From the NCBI RefSeq assembly GCF_017356015.1, contig NZ_JAFIQV010000039.1, forward strand, positions 1-64,000: a stretch of DNA of 64,000 nt, read 5' to 3'. Under the pieces are notes generated by a model, which was given only the letters and a program-made list of their open reading frames with translations, did no database searches and had not been told where the DNA came from. Of the stretch, positions 37,519 to 49,003 are shown piece by piece. Position 1 is the first letter of the stretch. Every line of letters begins with the position of its first letter. Source of the DNA: Azospirillum sp. SYSU D00513 (GTDB lineage Bacteria > Pseudomonadota > Alphaproteobacteria > Azospirillales > Azospirillaceae). A program made the position numbers and the translations under genes.

Positions 37519-38595
37519 CTACCAGCCGAGCGGCGGGACGAAATGCAGGCCGCCGTGGGTCCACAGCGCGTTCAGGCCGCGCTCGATCCCGAGCACCGAG
37601 CCGCCGCCCAGGTTGCGGTCGAACAGTTCGCCGTAATTGCCGACCTGGAGGATGACCCGCGCCGCCCAGCCGTCGTCCAGCCCGAAGGGGGCGCCGATGC
37701 CAGGCGTCAGGCCGAACAGCCGCACCACCTCCGGATCGCCGCTCTCCCGCAGGGCCGGAAGCGAGGCCGAGGTGATGCCCTTCTCCTCGGCCAGCAGCAT
37801 GGCGAGCACCACCCAGCGCACGATCTCGTGCCAGCGGCGGTCGCCGGCCCGGATGATCGGGGCCAGCGGCTCCTTGGAGATGACGTCGGGCAGGACGACG
37901 TACTCGCCGCTGGCGGGCGCGCGCAGCCGCAGCGCGTGCAGGCTGATCCGGTCGTTGGTGAAGAGGTCGCAGTGCCGGTTGAAGAAGGCGTTCAGCGCCC
38001 CTTCGGTCGAGCGCATCGCCTTCACCGCCAGGCCTGAGCCGGTGCGGGCGATCCAGTCCTCCAGGTTGCGCAGCGTGGTGGTGCCCTCGATGACGCAGAC
38101 GGTGCCCTCCTTCAGGTCGGACAGGCTCTGCAGCCCGAGCGAGCGGTGCGCCAGGAAGCCCTGCCCGTCGAACAGGTGGACCACCGGAAAGTCGACCTCC
38201 ATCGCGGCGTCACGCCGCAGCGTCCAGGTCGTTCCCTGGATCACCACGTCCACGCTGCGGTCGTGCACCAGCGTGAAGCGCGTCTCCGGCGTGGCTTCCA
38301 CGAAATCGACGCTGTCCGCGCTTCCCAGCGCCGCCGCCGCGATGGCCCGGCACAGGTCGGGGTAGAAGCCGCGCCATTGGCCGCCCTCGTCCAGCATGGA
38401 CAGGCCGATGCCGCTGGTGATCACGCCGCAGCGCAGCAGCCCCGCCTGGCGGACCCGGTCGAGCGTGTCCCCGGCTTCCCCGGCGGCCAAGCCGCCGGCC
38501 CCGGGCCGACCGCCGGCCGCCGAAACCGGCGAGGCCGCCGGGCCGAGCAGCATCAGGCCCAGAAGAGCCGCCCCCAGCCATCCCACCGACCGCAT
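37519..38595 (-). CDS. Amino-acid-type ABC transporter substrate-binding protein, copy A
   Basis: About 358 residues with a signal peptide (MRSVGWLGAALLGLMLLGPAASPVSAA). The mature part has the AapJ/general L-amino-acid-binding pattern: LDRVRQAGLLRCGV, GFYPDLCRAIAAA, TTWTLRRDA, CVIEGTT, NRHCDLFTNDR, KEPLAPIIRAGD and a C-terminal GLNALWTHGGLHFVPPLGW. It is a close paralogue of the next gene. No permease or ATPase genes adjoin, so the pair may feed a transporter encoded elsewhere or act as sensors' binding proteins. Confidence 0.88.
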   Translation of the reverse strand: MRSVGWLGAALLGLMLLGPAASPVSAAGGRPGAGGLAAGEAGDTLDRVRQAGLLRCGVITSGIGLSMLDEGGQWRGFYPDLCRAIAAAALGSADSVDFVEATPETRFTLVHDRSVDVVIQGTTWTLRRDAAMEVDFPVVHLFDGQGFLAHRSLGLQSLSDLKEGTVCVIEGTTTLRNLEDWIARTGSGLAVKAMRSTEGALNAFFNRHCDLFTNDRISLHALRLRAPASGEYVVLPDVISKEPLAPIIRAGDRRWHEIVRWVVLAMLLAEEKGITSASLPALRESGDPEVVRLFGLTPGIGAPFGLDDGWAARVILQVGNYGELFDRNLGGGSVLGIERGLNALWTHGGLHFVPPLGW

Positions 38596-38676
38596 TGCCC
38601 GCCCCCACGATGCCCACCCGCGATTTCGGAGCATGACAGGCCCGCGGTCAAGCTTCCGCTTTTGCCCGGCTTGGTT

Positions 38677-39735
38677 TCACCAGCCGAGCGGTGGCGCGAA
38701 ATGCAGGCCGCCGCGGGTCCACAGCGCGTTCAACCCCCGCTCGATCCCGAGCGGCGAACGGCTGCCCAGGTTGCGCTCGAACACCTCGCCGTAATTGCCA
38801 ACCTGGAGGATCACGCGCGCGGCCCAGCCCTTGTCGAGCCCGAAGGCCTCCTCCATCCCCGGAGCCAGGCCGAGGAGCCGGCTGATCTCCGGATCGTCGC
38901 TTTCCTTCAGGGAAACGGCCATGTCGGCGGCGTTGCGGGAGGACAGCCCCTTCTCCTCGGCCAGCACCATCGCCAGCACCACCCAGCGCACGATGTCGAA
39001 CCACTGCCGGTCGCCGGCCCGGATCATCGGCCCCAGGGGTTCCTTGGAGAGCATTTCGGACAGGATGAGGTGGTCGGTGCCGTTCGAGCCGTTCAGCAGG
39101 CGCCGGGCATGGAGGCCGGTACGGTCGCTCGTGATCATGTCGCAATGACGGTTGAAGAAGGCGCTGTAGGCGCCGTCCAGGGTGCGCAGGCGGCGGATCG
39201 AGAAGGCCCCGCCGGTGCGGGCGACCCAGTTGTCGAGGTTGCGTTCGGTCGTGGTGCCCTCGAGCACGCAGACCGTGCCGCCCCTCACCTCCTCCAGCCG
39301 GCGGGCACCCTGGGAGCGGTGGATCATCAGCCCCTGCCCGTCGAACAGGTAGACCACCGGAAAATCGATGCCCAGGGACGCGGTTCGCTGCAGGGTCCAG
39401 GTGGCGCTGGTCATGGACACGTCCACGGTCCCGTCGCGGACCAGATCGAAGCGGCCCGCGGCGTCCGTCTCGACGAACTCCACGTTGGCGGCGCTGCCGG
39501 CCGCCGCCGCGGCCACCGCCCGGCACATGTCGGGATAGAAGCCCTGCCAGTTGCCGGCCTGGTCCAGCACCGCCAGCCCGATCCCGTTGGCGATGATGCT
39601 GCAGCGCAGCACGCCAGCCTGCCGCACGCGGTCGAGCGTGCCGGCGGAAGCGGCCGGCATTCCCGGGGACAGCAGCCCCAAGAAAAGCACAGCCAGCAAC
39701 AGCCTCAAGGCAGCGAGGCACCGGACCAGCCCCAT
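38677..39735 (-). CDS. Amino-acid-type ABC transporter substrate-binding protein, copy B
   Basis: About 352 residues, start ATG 39735 after AGGAGGG. Signal peptide MGLVRCLAALRLLLAVLFLG and cleavage near ASAG. It shares with copy A the same motifs in the same order (TLDRVRQAGVLRC, GFYPDMCRAVAAA, NRHCDMITSDR, KEPLGPMIRAGD and the GLNALWTRGGLHFAPPLGW end), so the two arose by tandem duplication. Sequence around the ligand pocket (SATWTLQRTASL against GTTWTLRRDAAM) differs, which suggests different ligands. A hairpin lies in its leader. Confidence 0.88.
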   Translation of the reverse strand: MGLVRCLAALRLLLAVLFLGLLSPGMPAASAGTLDRVRQAGVLRCSIIANGIGLAVLDQAGNWQGFYPDMCRAVAAAAAGSAANVEFVETDAAGRFDLVRDGTVDVSMTSATWTLQRTASLGIDFPVVYLFDGQGLMIHRSQGARRLEEVRGGTVCVLEGTTTERNLDNWVARTGGAFSIRRLRTLDGAYSAFFNRHCDMITSDRTGLHARRLLNGSNGTDHLILSEMLSKEPLGPMIRAGDRQWFDIVRWVVLAMVLAEEKGLSSRNAADMAVSLKESDDPEISRLLGLAPGMEEAFGLDKGWAARVILQVGNYGEVFERNLGSRSPLGIERGLNALWTRGGLHFAPPLGW

Positions 39736-39748
39736 TCTCCGCCCTCCT

Positions 39749-39776
39749 GAAAGGCGCGCCCGAAGGCGCGCCTTTC
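39749..39776 (-). promoter_or_regulatory. Perfect hairpin in the leader of binding-protein copy B
   Basis: GAAAGGCGCGCC and its complement form a 12-bp stem with a CGAA loop, ending two bases before the AGGAGGG ribosome site of the gene at 39735. It may affect mRNA stability or initiation; no U-tract follows, so it is not a standard terminator. Confidence 0.45.
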
Positions 39777-39996
39777 CATTGCGGACACGCAATCGCCGCC
39801 GGTCAAGCGCGGCGCATGGAAGGCGCGCGAAAATCCTGCGGCATCATCGCGACAAAGTGGCGGGCGCGAATTGCACGGCCCGGCTGCGGCATGCTATTCC
39901 GTATGTGTGGCGGCGCTCTTCCGGCGGAACGGTCCGGAACGCCACCAGAACTGCCGGAACAGCCGCCCGAAACGCCGAGAATGGGGGTCTTGCCGC

Positions 39997-43674
<3,678 letters not shown>

Positions 43675-43740
43675 CACACCCCCCTTTGCCCGCCCCGCCC
43701 GGCTTGCCGTTGCCCCTCCCGTGATTTAGTCTCCGCCGCC

Positions 43741-46167
43741 GTGAAGCTGACGTCCCTGCCATACATCTCCGCCGCCGCCGGTGCCGCCCTTCTGGCCGGC
43801 GCCGGCCTCGCCAACGGGCCGGCTCCGCTCGTCGTCGGGCTCGGCGCGGTCCTGAGCGCCGCCGGCCTCGCCGGACTCCACCGCGCGGACCGTGCCCGGC
43901 GCCGCGATGGCGACCGGCTGTGCGGCGACGCCGCGCGGCTGGAGGCTAGGCTGGCGGCGGCCCCCCTGCCCTGGTGCGCCTGGGACGCGGCGGGCGTTTC
44001 CGCCCTTTCGCCGGACTTCGCGGCAGGGCTGGGCATCCCCCCGGCCGGTAGGGAGGGCGCGGACCCCCTCTCCCCCGGCGACCTCGCCGCCGCCTTCGCC
44101 GAGCCCGAGCCGGTGGCCCGCGCGCTGGAACGGCTGCGGCAGGCGGGCGAGGGGTTCCGGATGGAGGCGCGGGCCCGCGACGGCCGCCTCCTGCGGCTCA
44201 CCGGCCGGCGCGGCGCCGCGCTGAATGGTGACCGGGGCGACGGCGTCCGGCAGGATGCGGTCTGGCTGGAGGACATCGGCGCCGAGGCCGACGCGGCCGC
44301 CGCCGCGGTCACGGCCCGGGACACCGCCGCCTCCGCGCTCGCGGACCTGCGCTCGGCCGCCGACGCGCTGCCGGTGCCGCTCTGGCTGCGCTCGGCCGAC
44401 CTGACGATCCTCTGGTGCAACCGCGCCTATGCCCGCGCGGTGGACGGCGATCCGGCCTTGGCGGTCGCCAAGCAGTCGGAGCTGACCGCCGACGGCGCCG
44501 GCCGCCCGCTCGCCCAGCGGGCGCGGGACGGCGGCTTCGCGCAGTCCGAGCGCGTCCCCGTGGTGGTCGGCAACGAGCGGCGCCTGCTGGAGGTGACCGA
44601 GGCGCCCCTGCATGGTGCCGCCCAGGCCACGGGCGGGAGCGGGGCGCTGGTCGGCTACGCGCTGGACCTGACGGCGCTGGAGGATCTCCGCGCCGCGCTG
44701 AAGCGCCACAACGACGCCCAGGCGGCCGTGCTGGAACGGCTCAACACCGCCATCGCCATCTTCGGCCCCGACACGCGCCTGACCTTCTTCAACCAGGCCT
44801 ACGCCCAGCTCTGGGAGCTGGACGAGGCGTGGCTGCGCACCGAGCCCCTGCACGCGGAGATCCTGGAGGACCTGCGGGCGAACCGCCGGCTGCCGGAATA
44901 CGCCGACTACAAGAGCTTCAAGCAGGAGCGGCTGTCCCGCTACACCCGCCTGATCGAGCCGATGGAGGAGCTTCTGCACCTCCCCGACGGCACGACGCTG
45001 CGCGCGCTGGCCGCCCCCCACCCGCTCGGCGGGCTGATGATGATCATGGAGGACGTCACCAACACGCTGGCGCTGGAATCCTCCTACAACACGCTGATCG
45101 CGGTGCAGCAGGAGACGCTCGACAACCTGGCGGAGGGCATCGCCGTGTTCGGCGGCGACGGCCGGCTGAAGCTGTTCAACCCGGCCTTCGCCCGCGTCTG
45201 GAACCTGCGCGACGCCGACCTCCAGGGCGAGCCGCACATCGCCGAGATGGTGGAGCGCATGCGCCCGCTGCTCGACGGCGGCTCCGACTGGGAGGAGCTG
45301 AAGGACGAGATGATCGGCACCACGCTGGAGCGCGCCGTGCGCTCCGGCCGGCTGGAGCGCGCCGACGGCTCGGTCGTGGAGTTCGCCACCCTGCCTCTTC
45401 CCGACGGGGCGGTGCTGAACAGCTACCTCGACGTCACCGACAGCGCCCGGCTGGAGCAGGCGCTACGCGCCTCCAACGCCGCGCTGGAGGCCGCCGACCA
45501 GCTCAAGAGCGAGTTCATCGCCAACGTCTCCCACCATCTGCGCACACCGCTGAACGGCATCATCGGCTTCGCCGAGGTGCTGGCGAACCAGTATTTCGGG
45601 GAGCTGAACCCGCGCCAGATGGAATATGTGAAGGGCGTGCTGACGGCGGGCGAACGGCTGCTGGAGCTGATCGACGACGTGGTGGACCTGACCAGCATCG
45701 GCGCCGGGGTCGATGGGCTCGACCGCTCCACCGTGGACGTGCCCGACCTGCTGGACAGCGTGGCCGGCCTGACGCGCGAATGGGCGCGGCGCGAGGGGCT
45801 GAAGCTGGAGGTCGCAGCTCCCGGCACGCTGGGCGTGATCGACGGCGACCCGAAGCGGCTGAAGCAGGCGCTCTTCACCCTGGTCGTCGTCGCCATCCGC
45901 CAGCACCCGCCCGACGGGCGCATCCTGCTGACCGGCGAGCGGGAGGGCGAGTTCATCACCCTGAGCGTCGGCGGCTGCCCGAGCCTGGAGGAGGCGCACG
46001 CCACCGCCCGCTTCGACCCGACCGACCAGCGCGCCAGCGCGGCACTCGGCCTGTCCGTGGTCCGCAACGTGATCGAGCTGCACGGCGGCCGGATGGAGGC
46101 CGAGGCCTCCGTCGGCGGCGGCAACCGCATCCGCTGCATCCTCCCCGTCACGGCGCCGGTGCTGTGA
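43741..46167 (+). CDS. DivL-like PAS-domain kinase with degenerate ATPase domain
   Basis: An 808-residue protein starting with GTG 43741. Two N-terminal hydrophobic helices (about 8-45) precede several PAS domains (clear ones near 340-450 and 460-580) and a HisKA domain (NVSHHLRTPLNGIIGFAEVL, H598). The C-terminal ATPase-like domain lacks the N-box asparagines (ALFTLVVVAIRQHP) and has no D-x-G-x-G motif (LSVGGCPSLEE), although the GLSVVRNVIELHGGRM end remains. It therefore probably does not bind ATP normally and may act as a regulator of another kinase, as DivL does. The function is inferred. Confidence 0.8.
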   Translation: MKLTSLPYISAAAGAALLAGAGLANGPAPLVVGLGAVLSAAGLAGLHRADRARRRDGDRLCGDAARLEARLAAAPLPWCAWDAAGVSALSPDFAAGLGIPPAGREGADPLSPGDLAAAFAEPEPVARALERLRQAGEGFRMEARARDGRLLRLTGRRGAALNGDRGDGVRQDAVWLEDIGAEADAAAAAVTARDTAASALADLRSAADALPVPLWLRSADLTILWCNRAYARAVDGDPALAVAKQSELTADGAGRPLAQRARDGGFAQSERVPVVVGNERRLLEVTEAPLHGAAQATGGSGALVGYALDLTALEDLRAALKRHNDAQAAVLERLNTAIAIFGPDTRLTFFNQAYAQLWELDEAWLRTEPLHAEILEDLRANRRLPEYADYKSFKQERLSRYTRLIEPMEELLHLPDGTTLRALAAPHPLGGLMMIMEDVTNTLALESSYNTLIAVQQETLDNLAEGIAVFGGDGRLKLFNPAFARVWNLRDADLQGEPHIAEMVERMRPLLDGGSDWEELKDEMIGTTLERAVRSGRLERADGSVVEFATLPLPDGAVLNSYLDVTDSARLEQALRASNAALEAADQLKSEFIANVSHHLRTPLNGIIGFAEVLANQYFGELNPRQMEYVKGVLTAGERLLELIDDVVDLTSIGAGVDGLDRSTVDVPDLLDSVAGLTREWARREGLKLEVAAPGTLGVIDGDPKRLKQALFTLVVVAIRQHPPDGRILLTGEREGEFITLSVGGCPSLEEAHATARFDPTDQRASAALGLSVVRNVIELHGGRMEAEASVGGGNRIRCILPVTAPVL

Positions 46168-46179
46168 GGCCCGCCCCTC

Positions 46180-47325
46180 TCACGCCCGCCCGTACACCGC
46201 GTTCCTGAGCGCGTCCGGGAAGGCGCCGGTCATGCCGGCCACGGCGGTGTTGGTGAGGGAGACGACGGTCAGGCGCTCGGCCGGATCGACGAACCAGCTA
46301 TGCCCGTAGACCCCGCCCCAGCGCCATGTGCCGGCGGCCTGCGGCGTGCCGCTCGGGCGCGGATCCTTCAGCACCGCCACGCCGAGCCCGAAGCCCCAGC
46401 CCGGTGCCGCCGTGGTGACGGTGAGATCACCGATGGCGTTCGTGGTCAGGGCCCGGACGCTCTCCGGCGCCAGCACCGGCGCGCCGCCCCGTCGCAGGGC
46501 CTCCAGCAGGCGCAGCACGTCCCCGGCGCCGCCGGTCATGCCCGCCCCGCCCGACGGGAAGGAAGCCGGGTCAAAGGCGCGGGCCGGCGAGCAGCGGACA
46601 TGCCCCTGGCCGTGGCGGACCCGGTGCGGCTCCCCCATGCGGACCGGCGCCCCCACCTTGTCCGGGGCGTCGCCGTAGGGCACGGCGAGGCGCGCGGGGT
46701 CGCGCACTGAAAAGGCCGTGTCCACCATGCCGAGCGGCCCGGTCACCAGCTCCTCCACGAGGTCCGGCAGCGGCATGCCGGCGGCCTCCGCGAGCACGGC
46801 GCCCAGCAGGTCCGTCGCGACCGAATAGCTCCAGGCTGTTCCGGGTTCGTAGGCGAGCGGGACGGAGGCGATGCGGCGGAGGTTCTCGGCGAAGGACAGC
46901 CCCGGCTGGTCCATCCCGTCCGACACGCCGGCCCGCTGGTAGGGGCCGCCGTCCGGCTCTAGGAAGCCGTAGGCGAGCCCGGCCGTGTGGGTCATCAGGT
47001 GCCGCACCGTCAGCACCGGCTCCCGCCCGTCGGCGAGCCTCGGCCGGAAGTCCGGCAGCCAGCGCCGCACCGGGTCGTCGAGCCCCAGCCGCCCCCGCTC
47101 CATCAGCGCCAGCGCCGCGGCCGACGTGATGGGCTTCGTCACCGAGGCCAGCCGGAACAGCGCGTCCTCGCGCATCGGCCGGCCCGCCTCCCGGTCGGCG
47201 AGGCCGGCGGCGCGGCGGTGCAGGACCTCCCCGTCGCGCGCGACCAGCACCACCGCCCCGACGATGCGCCCAGCGTCGATGGCCCGGTCGATGACCGCGT
47301 CGATGAGGAATGAGGGAAAGGACAT
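46180..47325 (-). CDS. Beta-lactamase-fold serine hydrolase
   Basis: A 381-residue class C beta-lactamase/esterase-like protein. The catalytic S-x-x-K is SVTK in LFRLASVTKPITSA, the tyrosine motif is in WSYSVATDLLG, and a third motif near YGHSWFVDP lies where the KTG-equivalent is expected. There is no signal peptide, so it is likely cytoplasmic, like EstB-type esterases. Start at 47325 has a GGAGGAG site. It converges with the DivL-like gene, 12 bp apart. Confidence 0.85.
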   Translation of the reverse strand: MSFPSFLIDAVIDRAIDAGRIVGAVVLVARDGEVLHRRAAGLADREAGRPMREDALFRLASVTKPITSAAALALMERGRLGLDDPVRRWLPDFRPRLADGREPVLTVRHLMTHTAGLAYGFLEPDGGPYQRAGVSDGMDQPGLSFAENLRRIASVPLAYEPGTAWSYSVATDLLGAVLAEAAGMPLPDLVEELVTGPLGMVDTAFSVRDPARLAVPYGDAPDKVGAPVRMGEPHRVRHGQGHVRCSPARAFDPASFPSGGAGMTGGAGDVLRLLEALRRGGAPVLAPESVRALTTNAIGDLTVTTAAPGWGFGLGVAVLKDPRPSGTPQAAGTWRWGGVYGHSWFVDPAERLTVVSLTNTAVAGMTGAFPDALRNAVYGRA

Positions 47326-47403
47326 GAGAGCACTCCTCCAGGCGTTGCCGCCCGGAGGGAAGCGCCCCTTGGGGAGGATGTCCAGCGGCTTTCCGTTGCG
47401 CCC

Positions 47404-48762
47404 CTACCCCACCGACCGCCGCCGCTCGAAGGGCTGGCTGTCCTCGGCCACGGGCGAGGCGGTGGTTTTCGCGAAGGGGGCCGGGGTTTCCTGGGTGATC
47501 AGCCGGGCGCCGCGCTGGTAGGTGGCGTAGCGCCACAGCCATTGCATCGTCACCAGGATGCGCTTCTGGAAGCCGACCAGCAGATAGACGTGAATGAAGG
47601 CCCACAGCACCCAAGCCAGCCAGCCCTTCAGCCGGCGCTTGCCGAAATCGAAGACGGCGGCGTTGCGGCCGATGATGGCGGTGTTGCCGCGGCTGCGGTA
47701 GCGGAAGGGCCGCATCGCCTCCCCGCGCAGGAGGTTCGCTTCCAGTGCTGCACCCAGATGCTCGCCCTGCTGCTTGGCGACCTGGGCCAGGCCGGGTAGC
47801 GGCGCGCCATCGTCGCCGGGAAGGGCGACCGTGTCGCCGAGGGCATGGACGCCCTCGAAGCCGGGCACCGACAGGTCGGGCGCCACCGGGATGCGGCCTG
47901 CCCGGTCAGTCTCGACCCCGAGCCAGCCACCGGCGGGCGAGGCCTTCACCCCGGCGCCCCAGACGATGGTGCCGGCCGGGATGAACTCCCCGGCGATGGT
48001 GACGCCGTCGGGGCGGATCTCCTCCACCGGTTTGCCGGTCATCACGGTGACGCCCAGCCGCGCCAGCTTGCGCTCCGCGTAGCCGGACAGCTCCTCGGGG
48101 AAGCTGGCGAGGATGCGCGGGCCGGCCTCCACCAGCAGGACGCGGGACAGGCGCGGGTCGATCCGGCGGAAATCTCGGGCCAGCGTGTGGCGGGTCAGCT
48201 CGGCGATGGAGCCGGCCGTCTCCACCCCGGTCGGCCCGCCGCCGACCACGATGGCCGTCATCAGGGCGCGCTGCTGGGCGGGGTCGCGGGACATTTCCGC
48301 CTGCTCGAAGCACATCAGCAGCCGGCCGCGGATCTGGCGGGCGTTCTCGATGGTCTTCATGCCCGGCGCGATCTTCGCCCAGTCGTCATGGCCGAAGTAG
48401 CTGTAGACGGAGCCGGTCGCCAGCACCAGCCGGTCGTAGGGCACGAAGCTGCCGTCGGCGAGCACCACCTTGCGGGCGCCGTGGTCCACGCCCCGCACCT
48501 CGCCCAGCACGACGTCGACGTTGGGGTAGCGGCTGAGGATGCGGCGGATCGGCTCGGCGATGTCGGCGGGCGACAGGGTGGCGGTCGCGACCTCGTAGAG
48601 CAGCGGGGTGAACAGGTGGTAGTTGTTCCGGTCGATGACGGTGACCCGGATGTTCGTGCCGCCCAGCGCGGAGGCGCAGGCGAGGCCGCCGAACCCCGCC
48701 CCGACGATCACGACATGGGGGCGGGAATCCACCGGGGCTGGCGTGCGGTCGATATCGGGCAT
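47404..48762 (-). CDS. ndh: Type II NADH dehydrogenase
   Basis: A 452-residue FAD-dependent NADH:quinone oxidoreductase. The FAD motif VVIVGAGFGGLACASALG is near the N-terminus, the NADH motif AIVVGGGPTGVETAGS about 140 residues later, and the C-terminal FAD contact VHALGDTVALPG after that. A C-terminal amphipathic/hydrophobic segment (LAWVLWAFIHVYLLVGF) anchors it to the membrane. It feeds electrons to quinone without pumping protons. The start at 48762 has GGGAGA upstream; a longer frame continues into the divergent promoter region. Confidence 0.9.
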   Translation of the reverse strand: MPDIDRTPAPVDSRPHVVIVGAGFGGLACASALGGTNIRVTVIDRNNYHLFTPLLYEVATATLSPADIAEPIRRILSRYPNVDVVLGEVRGVDHGARKVVLADGSFVPYDRLVLATGSVYSYFGHDDWAKIAPGMKTIENARQIRGRLLMCFEQAEMSRDPAQQRALMTAIVVGGGPTGVETAGSIAELTRHTLARDFRRIDPRLSRVLLVEAGPRILASFPEELSGYAERKLARLGVTVMTGKPVEEIRPDGVTIAGEFIPAGTIVWGAGVKASPAGGWLGVETDRAGRIPVAPDLSVPGFEGVHALGDTVALPGDDGAPLPGLAQVAKQQGEHLGAALEANLLRGEAMRPFRYRSRGNTAIIGRNAAVFDFGKRRLKGWLAWVLWAFIHVYLLVGFQKRILVTMQWLWRYATYQRGARLITQETPAPFAKTTASPVAEDSQPFERRRSVG

Positions 48763-49003
48763 GGACGGTCTCCCTGGATGGCGCCGGACAGGCGGCGATT
48801 CCTTAACGCGCGCAAGGTCCCGGCGTGCCGCGCCGGCAGCCACTTTGTTCCGCCCGGCGCCGCGCCGGAGCGATCCGGAGAGGCAGGCCGAAGGGACGCC
48901 TCCGGACGGAGCACCGCGCCGGGCGCATGCAACCCGATCCCGCCGGCTCCTGTTTGCAGGGCACGCGGGCCGTCCGGGCGCCGGCGCAGCAAAGGGGTAT
49001 TTC

